This document shows positions 25,701 through 34,816 of a stretch of 64,000 nt of DNA, piece by piece. Source of the DNA: Actinostola sp. cb2023 (taxonomy: Eukaryota; Cnidaria; Anthozoa; Actiniaria; Actinostolidae). The stretch is taken from NCBI GenBank assembly GCA_033675265.1, contig JAUJYZ010000186.1:248001-312000 (forward strand), written 5' to 3'. The position numbers and the translations under genes were made by a program. The notes under the pieces are model-generated. The model did no database searches and was not told the DNA's origin. It saw nothing but the letters and a program-made list of their open reading frames with translations. Position 1 is the stretch's first letter; each line of letters begins with the position of its first letter.

Positions 25701-28700
25701 GTACAGTGCAACCTGGCCTTATGGACACCCATTATTTCTGACATGTTGCTCTGTCCCGGCCGAATCGAAATTCATACAAATGCCTATAAAATATACCCAT
25801 TTAAAACAGACACCCAGTTAATACAGACACTGCATCTCGTCCCGATGGTGTCTGTATTAACCGGGTTCTACTTTATATCAAACTGTAAATATCTGGTCTA
25901 ACTTCTACTGACCTACTAAGACCTTTGCAGCAGGGTTATCAATACCAATGGATTTTAATATCGTTGCTCCATCATTTGTAACTTGAATATCTGTGTTTGG
26001 TCCAGATGATTGAAGAATTTTGTCCTAATAAAATAAGCAGTACAACTCAATAACCACTCAAGAGAAGATAACTATAAAACAAAAGTAAGATGACATCTTG
26101 GTTTTGCACAAAATGAGTGTGACTAAGTCTTTACTCTAATCCAAGTCAATTAACCCATTCGCTCCTGAGCTATTTTGAGTTTTTTAGTGATTTTCTGGAC
26201 CTAATCACGTCGTAGGAAATTTCGATTCCATATAAGGGGTTTCCATGGAAATCTTGACAGTTCTGAATGCCCGTGGACTCGAGTTCTTGTGTGGCCTGCC
26301 TCTTGTCGTGGGATCTCGTTGGAGCCAGTAGTTTGTAGCTGCTTGAGAGGCCAATTTTGCATTTTAGAGTGTTTTATAGCCATTATTCACCACAGAAGCC
26401 CCCAGAACAGCATCATTAAGCTTGACTGGTGTGGCAGAGACCGTTCTGCATTGTTAGATGTGACAATACAAATACTAGTTTGTATTAGAAATTTGATTCA
26501 TAATCTGATATGTCAACAAACGAGACTGGCTTCGGCTTGAGTCATTGCACAGAAAAGTGACTATTGTTCTCCGATTGAAGACATCCATGCAAGATGAGTG
26601 TAAGTGATTTGTGATCGAAATTAAAATTCTCCTTTGGAATTCAAAGAGATTAGAGGAGAATTTAGTTTTTGATCAGAGATCACTTACATTGTTCTTGCTT
26701 CAATTATTGGAATTCTATTAAATTAATATTGTTTATTGACAGTCCCAAGCAAGTTGAATGACTTACCATTCCCTTTGGTCCTAATGTACTCTTTATAAGG
26801 TCACCAATAGCAATGGCACCAACGAAAGAGGACTAAGAGATCAATAGAACATGTCAGACTAGTAACGAGGAAAACAATTATGGGAGAGAGGGGAGGGGTC
26901 AAATTATGGGAGTGAAGTGCGATGAAGTGGGATAAAATGGGAGAGCACGTTTAAATATTTTCCCATCATTTGGATTTCTATGCCAGCAACCAACGTGAAA
27001 GTTGCAAGTGGTATTACAGTCAAACCAGGTCACGCGTGCCCCCCTAGAGTCCATTATTGACTTTGTTATTTGAAAATTGATTTGATTTTTCGTTTTGAAC
27101 TTCGAATATTGTGAACGAACATTTCAATATTCAAAACAAGAATAATTTGAAAATTCGATTGCTGATTGGATTAATAAAACAAACATTACCCCTAATTTGG
27201 GCAGACAGACAACACGTATGGGCTGCATGTGTGTCTGCCCATATTAGGGGTAACGTTTGTTTTATTAATCCAATCAGCAATCGAATTTTCAAATTATTCT
27301 TGTTTTGAATATTGAAATGTTCGTTCACAATATTCGAAGTTCAAAACGAAAAATCAAATCAATTTTCAAATAACAAAGTCAATAATGGACTCTAGGGGGG
27401 CACGCGTGACCTGGTTTGACTGTAAAGTTTGCAATATATTAACTTGGTCAATCTAAACATCAGGGGCGTAGTGTGCATATACTCACATACGCACGTGCGT
27501 ACAGTTTAAAATCCTTAAAATATAAATATTATAAGAAATATAAAAATATTTAAAAAAAATTAAATCTATGACAAAATCTTAACAGCTGAATCAGTTTAAA
27601 CTTCCTGGAAACTACTCACAGAAGGCAGGAAAATGCTATTTTGGAGACCCTATACCTCAAAATTTTTCGGGGAGTATGCCCCCGCATCCCCCTACGAGCT
27701 CACGCATTCGCCGCTCGTCAGATTGTGTCCCCAATAAATTAGTGTACATGTATAATGATGGGCTTCGCCTCAGGTTCATATTGCTATTAGTGATATATAT
27801 ATATATATGGTAGCAGTATATAACCCGTTTACATAAATCCTTTACATAAATCATTTACACAACCTTTACATAAATCCTTTATATAACCTTTACATAAATC
27901 CCAAAAAAAACTGAGTGATAAATGCATTTTCCTATGTATTTATGTAGTGAGAAAGTCCGCTGGAAAACGAAGGCTCTAGATTTCTAAATTTTCAGGGAGG
28001 CATGCCCCCTCACCCCTCTAGAAGCTCAAGCCTTCGGCGCTCGTTGCTATGTGCGTACATTGGAAAAAACGCACGCTACGTCCCTGAACATCAAATAAAA
28101 AATTAAAAAATACAATGATCAATATCCATGTACATGATGTCTACAGTCAATAATTTATTGCAGACTACATGTTAGTACGTCCTCCCATAAAATCACCGAA
28201 AACCCCTTACAAATGATCAAAGGTAAAAGTAGCTAAGCTTATATTAAATATGGTTTCTGTACAAACTCAATGTACGTACAATGTACAGCAAGGATACAGT
28301 ATCATCATTGTTGTGTTTGAGCGTGTAAAGAAGATCACTACCCCAACTTTTCGTTGCTTTTTGTATAATGAAAACTAAGCCAACAAAGGCAACAGATAAA
28401 TTCAAGTGAAATGTACATTTTCAGGGTGGGGATACGTAAGGTGGGTTGAATGAAGTAAAGCCTTCAAATTACAGGAAGCTAAACATTTATACACGTTTGA
28501 TCTCAAAATAACGTATAATTGCATTAAAAGAAGAAGTTCTAAATTCAGAAATAAGCCATATATCGACAATCAAAGTGTTTTAAACATTTTTTGTACAACA
28601 CGCCGGCAAGTGTCAAACTCACCATGCGAGCTATTTCAGCTTTCTCCTCCTCGGCGCCAGGATTTAGGATCTGAACTGGGTTTAGAGAAACCTGAGGAAA

Positions 28701-28764
28701 GAAGAAGCATTAGTTATCAAATACAAAGTGGATCTGTTAGAGAAAATGAAGAAAAACGCACCAT
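10703..28764 (-). CDS. CCT2: CCT2, T-complex protein 1 subunit beta (cytosolic chaperonin), complete
   Basis: Sixteen coding exons (- strand, high to low): 28764-28762, 28691-28623, 26832-26767, 26024-25913, 24934-24858, 24646-24331, 17209-17109, 17029-16964, 16877-16816, 15337-15234, 14907-14816, 14670-14514, 13042-12939, 12016-11917, 11648-11507, 10727-10703. All have AG/GT borders, phases match at every junction, and the exons sum to 1596 nt, or 531 aa plus stop; CCT beta is about 535 aa. Group II chaperonin motifs: [18 protein letters not shown] (res. 29-46), NDGATIL (about res. 62-68), the ATPase motif VGDGTTSVT (93-101), [27 protein letters not shown], and the end RQRAPDHH. These identify the beta subunit. 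It is one of eight paralogues in the TRiC/CCT double ring that folds actin, tubulin and other cytosolic proteins with ATP. Exon 1 supplies only the ATG, which directly abuts the donor. Introns carry most of the window's repeats; intron 6 (7.1 kb) holds a 77-bp satellite array. Confidence 0.96.
10772..11076. mobile_element. MULE-like inverted-repeat element with 11-bp target duplication
   Basis: TGCATTAACAT occurs at 10772-10782 and again at 11066-11076. Between them the element has long inverted arms. The left arm includes TCTGTCGCTCGTTACTCGCT and CAACTTGTTTC-like sequence; the right arm has AGCGAGTAACGAGCGACAGA. Arms are about 90-100 bases. Long TIRs and an 11-bp duplication fit Mutator-like elements (TSD 8-11 bp). 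No transposase. It sits in the last CCT2 intron. Confidence 0.75.
11284..11459 (+). mobile_element. CCAAT-bearing MITE, copy D
   Basis: Starts TAGAGTTGTTTTATTGTACG, contains AACCAATCACAGCATGC, and ends CCCACTCATACGAAAACAAC. It lies 48 bp below the CCT2 exon at 11507-11648. Confidence 0.8.
12207..12300. repeat. ATA microsatellite and TTTTATTTTTATAGCGC repeat
   Basis: About eight ATA units, then a segment of the kind often dispersed in invertebrate genomes (TATAGCGCTAATTCC...GCACTTTACAAG). In a CCT2 intron. Confidence 0.5.
12301..12938. other. CCT2 intron segment, possible degenerate repeat
   Basis: No exon seen. GCTATAAAAGGGCC near 12533 and CCCTTTTATAGCGC near 12837 are inverted, suggesting the ends of an old element about 320 bp long. 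Otherwise unremarkable. Confidence 0.35.
13098..13890. repeat. 85-bp minisatellite (about 9 copies) in CCT2 intron
   Basis: Units begin AATAGACTTTATTTATCAAG at 13111, 13196, 13281, 13366 and 13451, then about every 84-85 bp to 13890. Each contains the near-palindrome ACAGTTTGTATAAACTGT and CCTGTGGCCCTCCAATAAC. Copies are nearly identical. Preceded by GAATGAATGAAT; a related GAATGAATGAATAAACCTTT is at 14112. Confidence 0.95.
15020..15180 (+). mobile_element. CCAAT-bearing MITE, copy E (right end lost)
   Basis: Starts TAGAGTCATTTTCATACGAG, has CAACAATCACAGC in place of the first CCAAT, and ends near GAACCGTACCGAAACTA without the right terminal repeat. Lies in the CCT2 intron between 14907 and 15234. 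Confidence 0.7.
15479..16618. mobile_element. TGATCAAAATC palindromic MITE split by a later insertion
   Basis: The left half (15479-15550, CAAGTGACTTGTGATCAA..AAATTCTC) and right half (16541-16618, TTTTGATCAGAGATCACTTA..) together form one family copy. They are separated by the 990-bp element at 15551-16540. TTAAACATTAAAA is present on both sides of the insertion (15538-15550 and 16541-16553). Confidence 0.8.
15551..16540. mobile_element. CCCTTTGACACCC element (non-autonomous, ~1 kb), nested copy
   Basis: The right end reads GGGTGTCAAAGGG. The left end starts TCCCACGGCGCCCGAAAC, as in the copy at 33409-33858, but lacks the outer nine bases of the terminal repeat. A 13-bp flanking duplication marks insertion into an older MITE. 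ORFs of about 100-160 aa run on both strands; no known domain was recognised and other copies do not conserve them, so I do not call a gene. Confidence 0.75.
17210..17695. other. CCT2 intron 6, flank of satellite array
   Basis: Unique-looking sequence between exon 7 and the 77-bp array. It includes GCTGCGAAGCCGTAAGGCAG. No exon or RNA recognised. Confidence 0.4.
17696..23240. repeat. 77-bp minisatellite array, ~72 copies, in CCT2 intron 6
   Basis: 5.5 kb of head-to-tail 77-bp units (TCGATGCC at 17701, 17778, 17855 and onward). The consensus contains ATCGATGCC(A/T/G)GGTAAGCGC, then CTACAGTTTTATCATAC, ATGTGTGTCAAAGTCAACTT and TATTCATTGAATGA. Variation is concentrated at one base after GCC and in the TTTTCT/TTCTCT tract. 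Rare indels occur at about 20675, 21790-21830, 22098 and 22305. Short ORFs spanning two units are by-products. Confidence 0.97.
23241..23557. other. CCT2 intron 6, right flank of satellite array
   Basis: The array stops at TTCATTG followed by CGGAAAGC. About 0.3 kb of apparently single-copy sequence; nothing recognised. Confidence 0.4.
23558..23844. mobile_element. AGAGTGCAA palindromic MITE, copy 2, with a second palindrome nested inside
   Basis: Ends TAGAGTGCAATTTAGAAAAG and TTTTCTAAATTGCACTCT. Between about 23655 and 23815 lies another inverted repeat with arms starting TATTGAAGTTACACTCCAAT and ending ATTGGAGTGTAACTTCAATA. That inner one is absent from the copy at 33120-33256. Confidence 0.75.
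23858..24325. mobile_element. 468-bp long-TIR element abutting a CCT2 splice donor
   Basis: Ends TTAAAGTGCTTATGAAGC and GCTTCATAAGCACTTTAA. Arms of about 150 bases share GATTTGAGCTTCGCATTTGC and TGATATGCTAATT..TGACGTCA with complements. The right end lies at intron position +6 of the donor of CCT2 exon 24646-24331. A half copy is at about 49495-49770. Confidence 0.85.
25010..25289. mobile_element. 280-bp inverted-repeat element in CCT2 intron
   Basis: Left arm ACTACCGAAATCACTCGACT and right arm AGTCGAGTGATTTCGGTAGT. Arms include AACGATCGATCG and CATTTGGAGAGCT motifs and their complements. Arms about 110 bases. Confidence 0.8.
25630..25880. repeat. Dispersed repeat with GGACACC/GGTGTCTG ends
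   Basis: Contains CAACCTGGCCTTATGGACACC, ACAGACACCCAGTTAATACAG and GGTGTCTGTATTAACCGGG, a partly self-complementary segment of the type scattered in invertebrate genomes. It ends about 30 bp before the CCT2 exon at 25913. Confidence 0.4.
26152..26460. mobile_element. CCCTTTGACACCC element, truncated copy
   Basis: Shares TTTTCTGGACCTAATCACG, GAAATTTCGATTCCATATAA and CACCACAGAAGC with the copies at 15551-16540 and 33409-33858. It lacks the far end. In a CCT2 intron. Confidence 0.75.
26583..26700. mobile_element. TGATCAAAATC palindromic MITE, copy
   Basis: GTAAGTGATTTGTGATCGAA at the left and TTTTGATCAGAGATCACTTA at the right, around CCTTTGGAATTCAAAG. It ends about 65 bp before the CCT2 exon at 26767. 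Confidence 0.75.
27014..27425. repeat. 412-bp near-perfect palindrome in CCT2 intron 2
   Basis: TTACAGTCAAACCAGG at the left and CCTGGTTTGACTGTAA at the right. Arms of about 195 bases differ at very few positions around a spacer of about 20 bases near 27220. Because of this, almost the same 65-codon ORF can be read on both strands (27111-27308 + and 27131-27328 -). Probably a young palindromic MITE; a transcript through it would fold into a long hairpin. Confidence 0.92.
27461..28086. mobile_element. hAT-like non-autonomous element (~626 bp)
   Basis: Starts CAGGGGCGTAGTGTGC and ends GCACGCTACGTCCCTG, imperfect inverted ends with the CAGGG-type start common in hAT elements. AACAT flanks both sides. 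The interior is AT-rich with GGCATGCCCCC and complementary motifs. No transposase. Confidence 0.6.
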
Positions 28765-29630
28765 TTTTGTGCTTTTTTCAAGTTTCGTTTGAAGGAATCT
28801 CAATGCACGTGTGAAAATCCAATATGGCGGCGGTTAGTAACGCGCATGATCTTCATTGAGGTATCTGCTGAAAATGTTTATCGAGGGCTCTCTAAGAATA
28901 AATCCAAAACATTATTTAAAAAAATAAAAATTATATATGAGAATTTTATTCAACTATACGAGAATTTTAAAAGAATTTTAAAAGTCTGCCTACGTAGACG
29001 TTCACATGTTCTAAAAATATCTTTATTGAAATAAACTGAGTGTCCCTCTTTGTCCATTTATTTTCTCTTGATAAAACTTTATGAAAAATGTTTTCGACAC
29101 TCTTTCCACAGATAACTACTGCAAAGATCAATACCATAGTATATATGTAAGCGCGTCGACGGGTTTACGTTTTCCCGCGGGCGATCCCCGTTCGAGATAA
29201 TCTTGGGTTCCCTGTGTTGCGCGCTCTGTACCACAGGAAGCCCATCTAAAAGAATGCGCACTTCAAATATCTATTTACTTTATAGTTGCTTTGAGAAAAT
29301 GTGATCCATCTGCGTTGCTTCCTTCGATCTGTAACATCTTTTTACTAAATTATTTATTCATTGTCATTGAGAGTACTTATTTATTCATTTCTTATTTCTT
29401 ATTCCATTTCCGATGATAAGCCGAAAATCAACCGAAGATTTCCGAAATTACCCGTTCTTTTCTGGGCTGGTGACGTCAAGTCACGAGGATTAGTTCAGTG
29501 TTGTAACTCACAAGATGGCGTCTGGGAAATTAACATTTCCTTGATCATTTGTACAATTTGCAATCCTTTCATAGAGGTTGTCGTTTTATTAGTGTATTCA
29601 CAGGCCGCTGGTAAAGTTAACTTGCATGTA
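28765..29630. promoter_or_regulatory. Divergent upstream region shared by CCT2 (-) and RAB21 (+)
   Basis: 866 bp separate the two start codons, so both promoters must lie here or overlap. Visible sites: a full CRE palindrome TGACGTCA at 29471-29478, AAGATGGCG (YY1-like) at 29512-29520, and CACGTG near 28805 on the CCT2 side next to GCCGCC. An ATG at 29515 opens a 9-codon uORF before the RAB21 start. No TATA box stands out. Site functions are inferred from motifs alone. Confidence 0.55.
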
Positions 29631-32600
29631 ATGGCTTCTGCGGGCCGTAAAAACCAGTTTAAAGTGGTTCTATTGGGAGAGGGATGTGTTGGCAAGACGT
29701 CACTGATGCTTCGATATGTCCAAGATAAATTCAACGACAAACATTTAACTACTTTACAGGTATATTTAGAACTTTAATCCTTTGATTATGCTCAATATAT
29801 ATGCTCTTTTTGCCAACTACTCGATCGTTCTCATCTACAAGCGCTGTTTCAATTTTGTAGCTATTTCTTCACGATTGACTGATTGGCATCACGAAAACTT
29901 CCTTCTTTTACTTCTTATTTGCGTAGTATTTCGTTGGCTCGTTTGTTGTACAATATTAATTATTAAAAAAATGCACGTAAATAGCTATTGCTAAGTTTAG
30001 TAGTTTAGTTAAATTCTTTGCTTGCTTATTTCGTAATGTTTATACTTGTAACTACTTGCATTATAGTTGCAAGTTTCACAATGCAGTCACGCATAAGACG
30101 ACTCCCAGTATAATAATATTTGATTGCATTGTTCATCTAACTTATCCAAACATTCTCTTCTGTCATCACTCTTCAATCGAACTTATATATACCGGTAGAT
30201 TTTTTTCGAAAAATGAAAACGAAATATATTTTTGTATATTTATCTTTTCTATCATACATGCTGCTGTATTTCATGTACTTATATGGTGAGTGTTCATGGA
30301 CTTCCCTTTTTGCTTTGTAAGGGAAATTGAATGCTCGCATACTGTGAAATGACATACTGAAACAGGCCTTTATGTGTGGGTGTTAGTGTTAATAAATTAT
30401 TATTATTATTATTTAAATGTAGTTGGGGGTGACTATGCTTTACCAAAAGGGACAAAATATCAAGTTGTCGATATATACATTAAGTTGTAAATATATACAT
30501 CAAGTTATCGATATTTATACATCAAGCTGTAAATATATACATCAAGATTCAAATATACATCAAGATTCAAATATATACATCAAGTTGTAAATATATACAT
30601 CAAGATTCAAATATACATCAAGATTCAAATATATACATCAAGATTCAAATATACATCAAGTTTCAAATATACATCAAGATTCAAATATACATCAAGTTGT
30701 AAATATATACATCAAGATTCAAATATACATCAAGATTCAAATATATACATCAAGATTCAAATATACATCAAGTTTCAAATATACATCAAGATTCAAATAT
30801 ACATCAAGTTGTAAATATATACATCAAGATTCAAATATACATCGAGATTCAAATATACATCAAGATTCAAATATCACAGGTAGCCCAAAGCCAAGCTCAA
30901 GCCGCTGTACTGTACGTACTGTTGGCTCCGATTCACCGCTGAATTGGTTATACTGTAGGCTCGGATAACGTGGAGAGAACGTGGTCAATCGACTATGGCG
31001 GACACTCCAACTGGGTCAACTAGAAGGACTGGAAGTTCTTCCAGCGTAAATCTGAACGAAGAAGATCTAGCGTCTGTATTTCGACGAGTCTATGAAGCGA
31101 TGAATCGACAGCCAAACACCAGTGCTTCACGGTCATTAAATGCCATATCTTTGGATAGAATAACGATAACTGATATATTGTTTCAGTTATATCTCTCATT
31201 TTACATGATTTTTGGAATGCGATGATCAAATTAGTATATTTGTGAATTTCAAAATTTGTGGGTTTGTTCATGACGTCATTTTCCTGCCAAAAATCATTAA
31301 AATTGGAAAACAAAAAAGATACGATTTGTTGTCTTGCCATGTACTGTCAAGTTGCCAAGTTTCATTTTGATTGGATTAAAACTGTAGAAGTTGAATGATG
31401 CTTGCCGATTTCGGGCCTTTTGTGCCCGACGTGCAAAGTGCCGCTTTGCCGACTACGCGGCGTTTGAAAGCGGCGACTAAGCTCATCCTCAACCGTTTCC
31501 GAGGCATTTGATGACCATGAAGCACTGGTGTTTGGCTGTCCATTCATCGAAATACAGACGCTAGATCTTCTTCGTTCAGATTTACGCTGGAAGAACTTCC
31601 AGTCCTTCTAGTTGACCCAGTTGGAGTGTCCGCCATAGTCGATTGACCACGTTCTCTCCACGTTATCCGAGCCTACAGTATAACCAATTCAGCGGTGAAT
31701 CGGAGCCAACAGTACGTACAGTACAGCGGCTTGAGCTTGGCTTTGGGCTACCTGTGATATTTGAATCTTGATGTATATTTGAATCTTGATGTATATTTGA
31801 ATCTTGATGTATATATTTACAACTTGATGTATATTTGAATCTTGATGTATATTTGAAACTTGATGTATATTTGAATCTTGATGTATATATTTACAACTTG
31901 ATGTATATATTTGAATCTTGATGTATATTTGAATCTTGATGTATATATTTACAGCTTGATATCAGTATACATATCGACAACTTGATGTATATATTTGAAT
32001 CTTGATGTATATTTGAATCTTGATGTATATATTTACAGTTTGATGTATAAATATCGATAACTTGATGTATATATTTACAACTTAATGTATATATCGACAA
32101 CTTGATATTTTGTCCCTTTTGGTAAAGCATAGGTGACAGTACATGTACATATGATAGGAAGTTACATGTAATGTTGTTGTTTTTCTCCATACAGGCATCA
32201 TTTTTGAATAAGAGATTGAATATAGAAGGACAAAGAGTAAACATAGCAATTTGGGTAAGACAAGGAAGCATTCATATAAGGCTAGGGTCAAACGTCGAAC
32301 CTCTCAAGTGCCGTACCTAATTGCAATTCGGGTTGACCCAAATAATTAAATAGAATCTGCCGCACCAAACTGAGTCAGACGCCGCTCTTCGTAGAACTTA
32401 ATTCAACAATTAGGTACGGCACATGACAGGTTCGACGTCTGACCCTAGTCTAAGTAACTAACAAAATAAAATAACACAAATGAAAGCTACATTTGTTGGG
32501 TGTGTATGTGTGAAGAAATAGTGAATGAGTGAATGAAGGATTGGAATGAATAAATGAATATTGGATGGATGAATGAATGAATGAATGAATGAATGAATGA

Positions 32601-34785
32601 ATGAATGAATGAATGAATGAATGAATGAATGAATGAATGAATGAATGAATGAATGAATGAATGAATGAATGAATGAATGAATGAATGAATGAATGAATGA
32701 ATGAATGAATGAATGAATGATTGAAATATTGAATGATGGTTGGATGGATGAATGATCGAAAGATGGATAGATGAATGAATGATGAATGAATGAATGACAG
32801 CAGGATGGATGAATGAATAAATAAATGGATGATTAAATGAATGAGTGAATGAATAAGTAGATGAATGAATGAATGAAATAGAGATACTTGGATGATTGCA
32901 TAGGATGAGGTACAATGTAAAGAATGAAAACAAATGGTTCACTTGTAGCTACATGTATGACGAACTATGACTAGTATGAGAAAGCAAATAATCTATACAG
33001 ATACATGTACATGTACATACATGTATGTAACTCATGAGTTGATGTTTACTTGTTTCCCTTAGGACACTGCCGGTCAAGAGAGATTTCACGCTCTTGGTCC
33101 AATTTACTATAGAGACAGGTAGAGTGCAATTTAGAAAAGCGTGAAATAGTACTAATTTTAAATAGTACTAAATAGTGCTATTTCTATTGTTTGCTATTGT
33201 TTCATTTTAATACTAATTAGTTATTTAGTTTTCAAGCTTTTCTAAATTGCACTCTAAGATTGTAAAATCATGTATTATTTAGTGGACAAATGTCCAGATA
33301 AAATTAAACTTCAGTATTTCCAAAACAAGCTGTGGGCTTGGGCTTGGGATTGGTCATATCCAATGTTAATTTCTCCGTCAATTTTTGTGATACCAACTTG
33401 TAGTTTAACCCTTTGACACCCAGAGATTTTTGAGGTTTTTAATGATTTTCTGGACCTACATGTAATCATGCCATAGGAAATTTCGATTCCATATAAGGGG
33501 TTTCCATGGAAATCTTGACAGTTCTGAAAGCCCACGGGCTCAAGTTCTCACGTGGTCTGCCTTTCGTCTTGGGATCTCGTCGGGGCCAGTAGTTTTTAGC
33601 TGCTTGAAGAGGCCAATTTTGCATTTTAGAGTGTTTTATAGCCATTATTCACCACAGAAGCCTCCAGAACAGCATCATTAAGCTTGACTGGCATGGTACA
33701 GACCGTTCTCCTGGAAGAAATCAGGAGCGAGAATCGATTTCACGAAGACATATCGGCAGCCCGTTGAGAATTTCCAAAATGGCAGACTCAAAGTGAAATC
33801 GTCTCTCTGGTTGTTCTGGTTTTTACGGGCAGTTTCGGGCACCGTGGGAGTCAAAGGGCACTAATAACCACATAAATTAGCAATAAAATAAACATTTTTG
33901 GATTTAGTGGCATACTGTACTAAAGGCATACTATGCCAGTGTACATGTATGTGTCACGTTAGATAATCCAGCCAGTTATCATTACAATATATAGGTGACA
34001 TAATATGTGCCCTGGTACATTATTCTACTTAATACAATGTGTATATGTCGCTAAATCAGAAATATCCGATACAATTAATGTCAGTAGTTGTGATATATGC
34101 CCATTGACATGAACAAACATGCCTGCCTTCAATGATCAAAACATTATTATATGTGTATTGTATATTGAGTGCATAAAAACATTGTTCGATTTTTCATTAT
34201 AGTAATGGTGCTATACTGGTTTATGATATCACAGATGAAGATTCATTTTTAAAGGTACATTGCATAAAATGGACATTGCATTTCCAATAGTATCTACAAC
34301 TGTATATCCACTACATCAAACTTACATGTACTGTTTAGTAAAATGATGAACTGTTACTACTAACAGGTCAAAAACTGGATCAAAGAGCTCAAGAAAATGT
34401 TAGGTGATGATATTTCCTTATGCATAGCAGGTAGGTGTTATTATGTCTGGTACCTACATATATAATTATGTCAGTATTATTATTATTAGTCATGTCATGT
34501 CATGTCATTATGTCAGAGTTTTCGATTGTAACTAGTATTGTTCTGTAATTATTGTAATCAGTAGTTATTGTATCTAGTGGGCCAAATTGGAAACCAGTAT
34601 TGTAGTATTTGCTACATATTTGTAAACCCACTCAAAATAAAGATTATTAAATATATTATTGTTATGGTAATTAAAGGATTACCATAATAAGCTATCCATA
34701 TAGACCCATCACACACCTCGATAGAGACCTAATTCTAAATGTTTGACACTTGGGCATTTCTGGAGAGTGCGCTATATAAATAATA

Positions 34786-34816
<31 letters not shown>

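Noticed and set aside
27111..27328. 65-codon ORF on each strand
   Set aside because: Consequence of the palindrome; no support for translation.
29361..29630. Upstream extension of RAB21 by about 90 codons
   Set aside because: The frame is open but the sequence has no Rab similarity and contains promoter-like sites; the ATG at 29631 matches the family's N-terminal length.
32487..32942. 151-codon Phe-Ile-His-Ser ORF on -
   Set aside because: Product of the GAAT microsatellite.
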